Assembly (NCBI GenBank): GCA_002449555.1
Contig: DJXA01000119.1
Coordinates: forward strand, 1-12,153
Source of the DNA: Atopobiaceae bacterium UBA7016
GTDB taxonomy: Bacteria; Actinomycetota; Coriobacteriia; Coriobacteriales; Atopobiaceae
Length of the DNA: 12,153 nt
Direction of reading: 5' to 3'
Shown: in pieces, positions 1 to 7,074 of the stretch
How positions within the stretch are numbered: the first letter of the stretch is position 1
Layout of the letters: each line of letters starts with the position of its first letter
Position numbers and translations under genes: made by a program
Notes under the pieces: model-generated
Databases searched by the model: none
Told to the model about the DNA's origin: nothing
Seen by the model: the letters and a program-made list of their open reading frames with translations, nothing else

Positions 1-25
1 GGGCCTCCCCGCGTCAACAACCGCA

Positions 26-1303
26 TTATTGGGCGTCAAACTTGCCGGTGGGCATCGTGTCGGAGGTGCCATCCTTAAAGCGCAGGTCACGGCCATAGGA
101 GAGCGCAGCTGGCCCAAACCGCTTTCGCACCTCGTCCGCAGCCACGGAGAGCTTGCGCAGGTCCTTCGTAGGCGTCTGTTCGCCTCCCGTTTCGCCAAAG
201 AGCGAGAGCTGTTCGCCCGCATCCTGGTCAAACGAGCTGACGGCAACACCCACCAGGCGCACGCGTGCGCCTTCGTTCCAGATCTGCCGCAGCAGCGCCT
301 GCGCCACGGCGCCAAATACGTGCTCGTCATCGGTGCGGTGCGAGAGCTGTCGCTGCGCCGTGTGGGTGTGTTGGATGTCAAACTTCAGCTTGAGGGTGAC
401 CTGCGACCCCATCAGCCCCTTGCGGCGAAGGCGCGTGCCCACCAGCGAGCTCACGTGGTCGATGGCGGCGTGAAGCTCGGCCTCGGTGGTCAGGTCATGC
501 GCGAAGGTGCGCTCGTTGGATACCGACTTGACCTCTTCCGGTGCATCAATCGCTCGGACGACGCTGCGCTCACGACCGGCGGCGCGCTCCACCATGCGTG
601 GGCCAAACACCCCAAAGACGCGCTCCATGCGCTTGCCGTCCTGACGGGCAAGCTCGCCCAGCGTGCGGATGCCCATCTCCTCAAGCTTTGACCCCGTGGC
701 GTTTCCGATGCCGCTCATCGAGCGGACGGGCAACGGCGCTAGAAAGCTCGCCTCAAGCCCCGGCAGCACCACGGTAAGCCCGCGCGGCTTTTGCCGCTCG
801 GAGGCAATCTTGGCAACCGTCTTGTTGACGCCAAGGCCAATGGAGCAGGTTATGCCGAGCTCGGCAACGCGGGCCTGGATGCGCCGGCAGATGTCGACCG
901 GGCTCTCTTTGGAATACCGCCCCGGTGTGATGTCAAAGAAGGCCTCGTCAATGGACACCTGCTCAAGAAGGGGCGTCTCGTCCGCGAGGATGGCCATCAC
1001 CTTGTTGGACATCTCGCGATACCGTCCGTAGTGGCCATGCGTCCAGATGGCGTTTGGGCAGAGACGCTTGGCCTGAAACGAGGGCATAGCAGAATGCACG
1101 CCATACTTGCGCGCCTCGTAGGAGGCGGTGGACACCACGCCACGGCGCTCTGCCGAGCCGCCTACGATGACGGGCTTGCCGCGCCATTCGGGGTGGTCGA
1201 GCTGTTCGACCGAGGCGAAAAAGGCGTCAAGGTCCATGAGCCCGATGGCGGGCCCTTCCCACGGGATGGCTGAGGCGTTGTTGTCTGTCACAAGCGTATC
1301 CAT
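26..1303 (-). CDS. dinB: DNA polymerase IV (Y-family translesion polymerase)
   Basis: Y-family DNA polymerase of 425 residues that bypasses damaged template bases at stalled forks; it lacks proofreading. Visible in the translation are the N-terminal catalytic strand MDLDAFFASVE (catalytic Asp about residue 24, aromatic steric gate about F29), the second metal-binding motif SIDEAFFD (D119, E120), the finger/palm segment CSIGLGVNKTVAKIASERQKP (about 153-173), and the little-finger domain from about 255. QLSLF at about 365-369 matches the beta-clamp binding motif QLxLF, so sliding-clamp recruitment is likely. The tail after it (about 55 residues, with a basic RKRFG segment) makes the protein slightly longer than the E. 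coli enzyme (351 residues). The ATG start is kept because about 16 residues precede the catalytic strand and no better start follows. It is co-directional with the upstream two-component genes but separated from them by a terminator. I see no clear LexA box. Family assignment is firm. Confidence 0.97.
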   Translation of the reverse strand: MDTLVTDNNASAIPWEGPAIGLMDLDAFFASVEQLDHPEWRGKPVIVGGSAERRGVVSTASYEARKYGVHSAMPSFQAKRLCPNAIWTHGHYGRYREMSNKVMAILADETPLLEQVSIDEAFFDITPGRYSKESPVDICRRIQARVAELGITCSIGLGVNKTVAKIASERQKPRGLTVVLPGLEASFLAPLPVRSMSGIGNATGSKLEEMGIRTLGELARQDGKRMERVFGVFGPRMVERAAGRERSVVRAIDAPEEVKSVSNERTFAHDLTTEAELHAAIDHVSSLVGTRLRRKGLMGSQVTLKLKFDIQHTHTAQRQLSHRTDDEHVFGAVAQALLRQIWNEGARVRLVGVAVSSFDQDAGEQLSLFGETGGEQTPTKDLRKLSVAADEVRKRFGPAALSYGRDLRFKDGTSDTMPTGKFDAQ

Positions 1304-1310
1304 GCCGCCC

Positions 1311-1316
1311 AGTATA
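1311..1316 (-). promoter_or_regulatory. Candidate -10 element for dinB, probably giving a leaderless mRNA
   Basis: On the minus strand TATACT (5 of 6 to TATAAT) ends 7 bases before the dinB ATG, so transcription would begin at or next to the start codon. No convincing Shine-Dalgarno lies upstream of the ATG; the bases between are GGGCGGC. The -35 region is weak: no TTGACA-like hexamer sits at 16-18 bases. Leaderless transcripts are common in Actinomycetota, which makes this plausible but unproven. Confidence 0.4.
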
Positions 1317-1326
1317 CCGCGCCACT

Positions 1327-1366
1327 AGAACCAAGACGGGACCAGAGGGTCGGACCTTCTGGCCCC
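1327..1366 (-). terminator. Intrinsic terminator after the two-component operon
   Basis: Just past the kinase stop codon the minus strand forms a 9-bp stem: bases 1358-1366 pair with 1338-1346 (GGGGCCAGA with TCTGGTCCC, one G-U). The 11-base loop can pair further as GGT/ACC. It is followed by the moderately T-rich stretch GTCTTGGTTCT. The T-tract is interrupted by G and C, so termination may be partial. It separates the regulator/kinase operon from dinB. Confidence 0.6.
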
Positions 1367-1370
1367 ACCT

Positions 1371-2688
1371 CTACAGGGTGACGGTGAAGGTGGTGCCGGC
1401 GTCGGCGGAGCTGGTGGCAGAGATGGTGCCGCCGTGGGCCTCGGCGATGCCCTTGGCGATGGCAAGGCCCAGCCCAAAGCCGCCGGTCTCGCGGTCGCGC
1501 GCCTTGTCAGAGCGATAGAAGCGGTCAAAGAGGTGGGGGAGGTCCTCAGCAGGAATGGGCTTGCCCTGGTTGGTGACGGCAAGCACCACGTGTCCGGCGT
1601 TGCGTCCGAGCTTCACGTCGATGGTGGTGCCAGCGGCCGCGTACTTGCACGCGTTGTCGATGAGGATCTTCGAGAGCCGCATGAGCCACTCGGGGTCGCC
1701 GTCCAGGTGAATGTCCGGCTCGATGCTTGTCTCAATGAGGCACGCACGCTCAAAGGCGATGGCGTCAAATTCGAGCGACGCGGAGTCCACGATGTCAGAG
1801 AAGTCGACGTCGGTGCGCTGCATGGCGCCCGAGCTCGCGCCCTCGTCGGCGCGCGCCAGCTCAAGCAGGTCGTTTACCAGCGAGCGCATGTGTGAGGCCT
1901 CGTCTGCGGTGCTCTCCACCCAGCGGCGGCTTTCGGCGGGGAGGCTCTCGTCGTTGGAGAGGATCTCGGTGTTGGCGATGATGACGGCAAGCGGCGTCTT
2001 CAGCTCGTGCGAGGCGTCGGCTATGAAGCGGCGCTGCCCCTCCCACGCGCGCTCGACTGGTTCGAGTGCCCACGACGCGAGCAGCGACGAGACGGCGTAC
2101 AGCGCGATCAGAGCCACAACCACGATGACGGCGTCGCTTTTCACCTGCTCACGAAAGGCGCTGTCCATGGCGCTCGTGTCGACGATGGCTACGCGCGCCG
2201 AGAGGGTGTATCCAAGGTCCTCGTACTCGTCGGCAAGGTCTTCGAAGTAGTCGCTGTTGTAGTCATCCGCGTTGTCGTCAAGGTAGAAGGCACGCTTCCA
2301 CGCAATGTGCAGGTCATCCATGGTGCCGGTGTCCAACGTAGATTCAAGCGCCTCGTTCACCACATCGGTCAGCACGGACGAGTTGATGGTGACGGGGGCA
2401 CGGCTTGTCTTGATGACCACACCGTCGTCGGATACGTCCACCGCAAGGGCAAGCAGGCGAGTGTCACCCGACTCTGCCTGTCCGCCCACACCACTACGCG
2501 GCCCCATATGGGGAAGCTTGTCCATGTCGTCGTTGAGGGCGTGGTCAAGCGATTCCTGCACGATATCCTGCTGCGTCGACCAGGTGGCAACGAGCGTAGA
2601 GCCAAGAACGCCCACCAGCACGATGCCGGTGAGCGCCATAGAGATGAGGACAAACTGCCTGCGCAGCCGCGCAAGCATGGGGGTTCTG

Positions 2689-2699
<11 letters not shown>
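1371..2699 (-). CDS. Membrane sensor histidine kinase of a two-component system
   Basis: Sensor kinase of 442 residues partnering the response regulator immediately upstream. There is a short cytoplasmic N-terminus, a first membrane segment at about 16-38, an extracytoplasmic sensor of roughly 150 residues, and a second membrane segment at about 189-209. A linker of about 20 residues with no full HAMP domain leads to the H-box ADASHELKTPL (phospho-acceptor His about 231). The ATPase has an N-box with N349 in LIDNACKYA, an F-box FDRFYRSD (about 391-398) and a G2 box GGFGLGLAIAKG. The G1 box reads TNQGKPIP rather than DxGxGIP, a variant known in some intact kinases. The sensor carries a strongly acidic stretch at about 141-161. 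The start is uncertain: TTG at 2699 overlaps the regulator stop by 11 bases, while an ATG at 2678 would give a protein seven residues shorter. Neither has an ideal ribosome site. The signal sensed cannot be named. Confidence 0.93.
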
Positions 2700-3375
<676 letters not shown>

Positions 3376-3430
3376 GTCTTCTCCCTCTGTGAGCCGCCGG
3401 CTGCCCCTTAAGATTACTGAATGTGGGTGT

Positions 3431-3439
3431 ATCCTAACA
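3431..3439 (-). promoter_or_regulatory. Candidate extended -10 promoter for the two-component operon
   Basis: The minus strand reads TGTTAGGAT, an extended -10 (TGn followed by TAGGAT, 4 of 6 to TATAAT). This would place transcription start near 3424 and leave a leader of about 49 bases before the regulator ATG. No good -35 hexamer is visible, as is often true of extended -10 promoters. A weaker alternative is TTGTTA, 18 bases, then TAATCT, slightly further downstream. Confidence 0.35.
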
Positions 3440-3513
3440 ACCGATACTTAAATGGTTCTGAAAACCAGAGCCGTTTCGATGCCGTGTGGCGGCTGGTTCA
3501 CAAAAACTGCACC

Positions 3514-3541
3514 TTGCACGCTCACGACAGTGTCGTATTAT
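3514..3541 (+). promoter_or_regulatory. Sigma70-type promoter of the rpsP operon
   Basis: TTGCAC (3514-3519) and TATTAT (3536-3541) are separated by 16 bases and match the housekeeping consensus at 4 and 5 of 6 positions. Start of transcription is predicted near 3548, giving a leader of about 70 bases before the rpsP start. A perfect inverted repeat, ACGACA-G-TGTCGT (3524-3536), fills most of the spacer and touches the -10, so it may be an operator. Confidence 0.65.
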
Positions 3542-3562
3542 GGATAGCTGCTGTATGGCTAT

Positions 3563-3598
3563 GCGGCGCAAGCCTAACCTACTTACCACGTGCGCCGC
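3563..3598 (+). promoter_or_regulatory. Stem-loop in the rpsP leader
   Basis: GCGGCGCA (3563-3570) pairs perfectly with TGCGCCGC (3591-3598) across a 20-base, C- and A-rich loop. The right arm ends 6 bases before the GGAGGA ribosome site of rpsP. There is no T-run after it, so it is not a terminator. It may shape translation initiation or stabilise the operon mRNA; function is inference only. Confidence 0.45.
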
Positions 3599-3604
3599 CC
3601 GTCT

Positions 3605-3610
3605 GGAGGA
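3605..3610 (+). promoter_or_regulatory. Ribosome binding site that fixes the TTG start of rpsP
   Basis: GGAGGA lies seven bases upstream of TTG at 3618. It decides the start: the reading frame stays open further upstream with possible ATG codons, but those would add about 44 residues absent from all S16 proteins and lie upstream of or within the leader stem. Confidence 0.8.
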
Positions 3611-3617
3611 GTTTTCA

Positions 3618-3929
3618 TTGGCAGTCAAGATTCGCCTGGCCCGTCACGGCGCCAAGAAGCACCCGTTCTACCGCGTCGTCGTCGCTGACTCGCACGCTCG
3701 TCGTGATGGCCGCTTCATCGAGCTGGTTGGCCGTTACAACCCGCTGACCACCCCCAAGACCATCGACATCGACCTCGAGAAGGTCGACGCTTGGATCGCC
3801 AAGGGCGCCCAGCCCACCAACGCCGTCGCTCACCTCATCAACATCGTGCGCGAGGGCACCCCTGCTCCCGAGAAGAAGCAGAAGCTCTCCAAGAAGCAGG
3901 CTGCCAAGGCCGCTGCCGCTGCGGAGTAA
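3618..3929 (+). CDS. rpsP: 30S ribosomal protein S16
   Basis: Small-subunit ribosomal protein of 103 residues, needed for assembly and stability of the 30S body. After the TTG-encoded initiator the sequence AVKIRLARHGAKKHPFYRVVVADS is the S16 signature, followed by RDGRFIELVGRYNPLT and a helical segment around DAWIAKGAQPTNAVAHLI. The C-terminus is a lysine- and alanine-rich tail (EKKQKLSKKQAAKAAAAAE), common in actinobacterial S16 and probably disordered. The TTG start is unusual for a highly expressed gene but is fixed by the strong ribosome site and by homology. First gene of the rpsP-khpA-rimM-trmD-lepB cluster; only three bases separate its stop from the khpA start, so translational coupling is likely. 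Confidence 0.97.
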   Translation: MAVKIRLARHGAKKHPFYRVVVADSHARRDGRFIELVGRYNPLTTPKTIDIDLEKVDAWIAKGAQPTNAVAHLINIVREGTPAPEKKQKLSKKQAAKAAAAAE

Positions 3930-3932
3930 CCC

Positions 3933-4214
3933 GTGTCGGACCAAATCACGGACGTCGCCACCGAGGAGATGCCTTCCGATAAGGTCGCCGATCTCGTTGA
4001 GTACATCGTCTGCGGACTTGTCCAGGACGAGGAGTCGGTCTCGCTTGACGTGACCGACGGAACCGACGGGGCGCTCATTGAGGTAAGCTGCGCCGCTGAT
4101 GATGCCGGTCGCATCATCGGACGTCGTGGCCGCACCATCAAGGCGATCCGTACCCTTGCCAGGGCTTTGGGCTCACGCGTGGGAACCGCGGTCGAGGTCG
4201 AAGTTCTGGGCTAG
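3933..4214 (+). CDS. khpA: KH-domain RNA-binding protein KhpA
   Basis: Small single-KH-domain protein of 93 residues. In other Gram-positive bacteria KhpA pairs with KhpB (Jag/EloR) and binds RNA, affecting cell division and elongation. The GxxG loop is clear in GRIIGRRGRTI (about 59-69), between the beta strands and helix of a KH fold. The GTG at 3933 is chosen: GGAG at 3923-3926, inside the end of rpsP, is six bases upstream. This gives about 12 more residues than the usual 75-80. An ATG at 3969 would give the usual length, but its purine-rich GAGGAG is directly adjacent and poorly spaced. Its position between rpsP and rimM is the classic one for khpA. Its stop is eight bases before rimM. 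Confidence 0.93.
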   Translation: MSDQITDVATEEMPSDKVADLVEYIVCGLVQDEESVSLDVTDGTDGALIEVSCAADDAGRIIGRRGRTIKAIRTLARALGSRVGTAVEVEVLG

Positions 4215-4222
4215 GCGCATCG

Positions 4223-4738
4223 GTGCGCGAGCGTTACAGGGCTATAGCCCGTGTGGCAAAGACCCACGGGAAGAAGGGTGAGGTCGTGACGGTTCCCGTT
4301 CACGGCCTCCCTCTTGTCTTAGACGTCGGCATGGACGTCTATCCGGTACCGCCTGCCCTGAAGGGGCCTCGGGGGTACCGGGTTTCGTCATGTGTCGACA
4401 GCGAGACCGGACAGCTGGTGGCGCTGAGGGGCGTGTGGTCCATCGACGCCGCGTCGCAGCTGGTAGGAAAGACACTTCTGGTGCCCGAGTCGCAGCTGCC
4501 CGAGGGATTTGCGCTGCATGATGTGGAGCGGCTGGTTGGCCGCGAGGTGTGCGACGCAAGCCGCGGCCCGCTCGGCACCATCGAGGAAGTCATGCAGGGC
4601 GTGGCAAACGACGTGTGGGTGGTTCGTGGCCCGCTCGGCGAGGTGCTCGTCCCGGTCGTGCCCGAGATGGTGCTGTCGGTAGATGAGGGTGCGGCCATTC
4701 AGGTCGACCTCCCGGTGGGACTCGTGGAGGGGGAGTGA
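4223..4738 (+). CDS. rimM: 16S rRNA processing / 30S maturation factor RimM
   Basis: Ribosome maturation factor of 171 residues that assists assembly of the 30S head. The N-terminal beta-barrel domain starts with the family pattern AIARVAKTHGKKGEVVTVP (about 7-25). The C-terminal PRC-barrel runs from about 98, with LVGREVCDASRGPLGTIEEV and a DVWVVRG segment, and ends in the usual LVPVVPEMV strand. The start is GTG with almost no Shine-Dalgarno, eight bases after the khpA stop, so initiation probably depends on ribosomes finishing khpA. It ends one base before the trmD ATG, and its last codons carry the trmD ribosome site. Length and order are standard. Confidence 0.95.
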   Translation: MRERYRAIARVAKTHGKKGEVVTVPVHGLPLVLDVGMDVYPVPPALKGPRGYRVSSCVDSETGQLVALRGVWSIDAASQLVGKTLLVPESQLPEGFALHDVERLVGREVCDASRGPLGTIEEVMQGVANDVWVVRGPLGEVLVPVVPEMVLSVDEGAAIQVDLPVGLVEGE

Positions 4739-4739
4739 C

Positions 4740-5486
4740 ATGCGCATAGAGGCCATTTCCGTCATTCCCCAGGTGTTCGAGGCGTATCTGGACGCCTCCA
4801 TCATGGGCCGCGCCCAGCGGGCCGGCGTTTTTTCCTTTACGGCCTATGACCTGCGGGAGTGGACGCACGACCGTCACCGCACGGTGGATGATGCCCCGTT
4901 TGGCGGTGGCCAAGGCATGCTCATGAAGCCCGAGCCCATCTTCGAGGCCGTCGAGGACGTGTCGGCACGCGCCGAGGAAGCACCCCACGTGGTGTTCTTC
5001 TCGCCCTGCGGAACGCCGTTTACGCAGCAGGTGGCGAGTCGCCTTGCGCAGCAGAAGCGTCTGCTCTTTGTGTGCGGACGCTACGAGGGCATGGATGAGC
5101 GCTGCTATCAGCTTGCCGACGACATCATCAGCTTGGGAGACTATGTGCTGACCGGTGGCGAGCTTGCGGCGCTGGCCGTTGCGGACGCCGTGGTGCGCCT
5201 CTTGCCCGGCGCACTGGGCGACGACATGAGCGCCGTAGACGAGTCGTTTTCTGATGGCCTTCTGGAGTACGAGCAGTACACGCGACCTGCTGACTTTCGG
5301 GGCATGAAGGTGCCGGACGTGCTGCTTTCAGGAGACCATGGCGCGGTAGACTTGTGGAGACGGCAGAGCTCGCTTGAGCGCACGGCGCGCCTCAGGCCTG
5401 ACCTGCTTGAGCACGTTGACCTGACACCTTCCGAGCGTGAGTTCGTCGAGCGGCTCGCGCACACTGAGACCTCAGGGGATGAGTGA
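4740..5486 (+). CDS. trmD: tRNA (guanine-N1-)-methyltransferase TrmD
   Basis: SPOUT-family methyltransferase of 248 residues that uses S-adenosylmethionine to make m1G37 in tRNAs, preventing +1 frameshifting. It is essential in many bacteria and acts as a dimer. Visible features are the N-terminal strand RIEAISVIPQVF, the conserved RTVDDAPFGGGQGMLMKPEP (about 47-66), and the trefoil-knot cofactor site LFVCGRYEGMDER (about 109-121) plus SLGDYVLTGGELA (131-143). The catalytic Asp is at about 172 in DGLLEYEQYTRP, and the C-terminal tRNA-binding helical domain contains VPDVLLSGDHG and WRRQSSLERT. The ATG at 4740 is one base past the rimM stop, with GGAGGGGGA as ribosome site. It overlaps lepB by four bases (GTGA). 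The gene after it is lepB; rplS, its frequent partner, is not here. Confidence 0.97.
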   Translation: MRIEAISVIPQVFEAYLDASIMGRAQRAGVFSFTAYDLREWTHDRHRTVDDAPFGGGQGMLMKPEPIFEAVEDVSARAEEAPHVVFFSPCGTPFTQQVASRLAQQKRLLFVCGRYEGMDERCYQLADDIISLGDYVLTGGELAALAVADAVVRLLPGALGDDMSAVDESFSDGLLEYEQYTRPADFRGMKVPDVLLSGDHGAVDLWRRQSSLERTARLRPDLLEHVDLTPSEREFVERLAHTETSGDE

Positions 5487-6121
5487 GGATGGCAAAGCAT
5501 TTTCCCAAAGACTACGACCCGTTCGAGGACCTCAACGACGAGCCGGTCGTTGTGCCTATGGTCACGTACACCGAGCAGAAGAGCATCCCTATGTGGCTTG
5601 ACCTGCTGCTGACGGCGCTCATTACGGTCGCCGTGGTCGTGGTGATGCGCATCTTCGTAGCCGACACCTATCAGGTCCCCACGGGCTCGATGCTTGAGAC
5701 CATCCAGCTGGGCGACCGCCTGGTGGGCGAGAAGATCAGCTACCGCTTCAGGACGCCCAAGGCCGGCGAGGTGGTCACCTTTGACGACCCCAGCGACCCG
5801 AGCGTCACGCTCATCAAGCGCGTCATCGCCACCGAGGGGCAGACCGTCGACCTAGTTGACGGTGCCGTGGTTGTCGACGGCGCAGCGCTGGACGAGCCCT
5901 ACGCGCTGGGCAAGCCGAGTGAGCCCATCGACCGCTTTGCTCCTGAGCTGGGCGGCGCCATCACCTATCCCTACGTGGTCCCTGAGGGCTGCGTGTGGGT
6001 CATGGGCGACAACCGCACCAATTCGCTGGATTCGCGCTACTTTGGCGCCGTCGACATCGACGCGGTGTCGTCGCGCGCAATGTTCATTTTCTGGCCATTC
6101 TCTGACGCGCGCACGCTGTAG
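5483..6121 (+). CDS. lepB: Type I signal peptidase
   Basis: Membrane-anchored serine/lysine protease (family S26) that cleaves signal peptides from exported proteins. It is 212 residues long, typical of the short Gram-positive form. An acidic cytoplasmic N-terminus (about 1-36) is followed by one membrane segment (about 38-59). The catalytic domain has nucleophile S69 in PTGSMLETI, general-base K112 in LIKRVIATEGQ, and the conserved GDNRTNSLDSRYFG motif (about 175-188). Two starts are possible: GTG at 5483, overlapping the trmD stop as GTGA with AGGGG four bases upstream, or ATG at 5489, two codons later with AGGGG ten bases upstream. Both fit translational coupling to trmD. No rplS lies between trmD and lepB. 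It is followed after 39 bases by glyQ. Confidence 0.95.
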   Translation: MRMAKHFPKDYDPFEDLNDEPVVVPMVTYTEQKSIPMWLDLLLTALITVAVVVVMRIFVADTYQVPTGSMLETIQLGDRLVGEKISYRFRTPKAGEVVTFDDPSDPSVTLIKRVIATEGQTVDLVDGAVVVDGAALDEPYALGKPSEPIDRFAPELGGAITYPYVVPEGCVWVMGDNRTNSLDSRYFGAVDIDAVSSRAMFIFWPFSDARTL

Positions 6122-6160
6122 TGCCGCGCCGGACCGAGTTGAGACAGTGAGGAGAGGGAC

Positions 6161-7072
6161 GTGGAGAAGACAGACAACATCCTGACGTTCCAAGACATGA
6201 TCTTGGCCCTGACCAAGTACTGGGCCGATCTGGGCTGCACGGTCATGCAGCCGTATGACAGCGAGGTTGGCGCCGGTACGTTCCACACGGCCACCACGCT
6301 GCGCAGCCTGGGCCCCGCCGCATGGCGCACCTGCTACCCGCAGCCGTGCCGTCGTCCGGCCGACGGTCGCTACGGCGAGAACCCCAACCGCATGCAGCAC
6401 TACTACCAGTTCCAGGTCATCCTGAAGCCCTGCCCGCAGGACTCGCAGGACCTGTACCTGGGCTCGCTGAAGGCCATCGGCCTTGACCCCGCCGAGCACG
6501 ACGTGCGCTTCGTCGAGGACGACTGGGAGAGCCCGACCCTGGGCGCCTGGGGCCTTGGCTGGGAGGTCTGGATGGACGGCATGGAGGTCACGCAGTACAC
6601 GTACTTCCAGCAGGTCGGCGGCATCGAGGTCGACCCGGTCCCCGTCGAGATCACCTATGGCCTCGAGCGCATCGCCATGTACATTCAGGGCGTTGACTCG
6701 GTGTATGACCTCGTGTGGTCGTATCTGCCCGATGGTACGCCCATGACCTACGGCGACGTCTTCCACGAGAACGAGTACGAGTTCAGCTGCTACAACTTCG
6801 AGGTTGCCGACATCGACATGATGCGCCGCAAGTTTGACGAGTACGAGGCCGAGTGCCACAGCTGCCTTGAGGCGAAGCTGCCGCTGCCTGCCTACGACTG
6901 CGTCATGAAGTGCAGCCACGCGTTCAACATCCTCGACGCGCGCGGCGCCATCTCGGCCACCGAGCGCGCCAACTACATCCTGCGCGTCCGCACCGTGGCT
7001 AAGGCGTGCTGCGAGGCCTACCTCGAGCTCGTTGCCTCTAAGGATGCCCAGGCAAAGAAGGAGGTGGCCTAA
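6161..7072 (+). CDS. glyQ: Glycyl-tRNA synthetase alpha subunit
   Basis: Catalytic subunit of the two-subunit (alpha2beta2) class II glycyl-tRNA synthetase; activates glycine with ATP for transfer to tRNA-Gly. It is 303 residues, the normal size. Diagnostic segments are QPYDSEVGAGTFH (about 30-42), LGPAAWRTCYPQPCRRPADGRYGENPNRM (about 50-78) carrying motif 2, YYQFQVILKP (81-90), and motif 3 in GLERIAMYIQG (167-177). The start is GTG at 6161 with AGGAGAGGG directly upstream. It lies 39 bases after lepB and two bases before glyS, so it is probably read in the same transcript. The upstream gap is far too short for a T-box, so glycine-responsive T-box control is not present at this site. Confidence 0.97.
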   Translation: MEKTDNILTFQDMILALTKYWADLGCTVMQPYDSEVGAGTFHTATTLRSLGPAAWRTCYPQPCRRPADGRYGENPNRMQHYYQFQVILKPCPQDSQDLYLGSLKAIGLDPAEHDVRFVEDDWESPTLGAWGLGWEVWMDGMEVTQYTYFQQVGGIEVDPVPVEITYGLERIAMYIQGVDSVYDLVWSYLPDGTPMTYGDVFHENEYEFSCYNFEVADIDMMRRKFDEYEAECHSCLEAKLPLPAYDCVMKCSHAFNILDARGAISATERANYILRVRTVAKACCEAYLELVASKDAQAKKEVA

Positions 7073-7074
7073 AG

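Larger units (their letters stand above)
3376..3617. other. Divergent intergenic control region
   Basis: This 242-base non-coding gap separates the leftward response-regulator operon from the rightward rpsP operon. It is visibly more AT-rich than the flanking genes. It holds the candidate promoter for the regulator, an imperfect inverted repeat at about 3454-3472 (GGTTCTG, five bases, CAGAGCC), the rpsP promoter with a palindrome in its spacer, and a stem in the rpsP leader. No tRNA, small gene or ffh gene was found in it. Confidence 0.7.

Noticed and set aside
3486..3617. A 44-residue N-terminal extension of S16 from an upstream start
   Set aside because: It covers the leader stem and lies upstream of or across the promoter -10. 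S16 proteins begin at AVKIRL, and a strong ribosome site precedes the TTG.
6122..6160. T-box riboswitch upstream of glyQS
   Set aside because: The gap is only 39 bases; a T-box needs well over 100 and its conserved T-box sequence is absent.
5852..6919. A 355-codon open frame on the minus strand across lepB and glyQ
   Set aside because: It spans two real genes and their gap in antisense, with no motif and no ribosome site of note.
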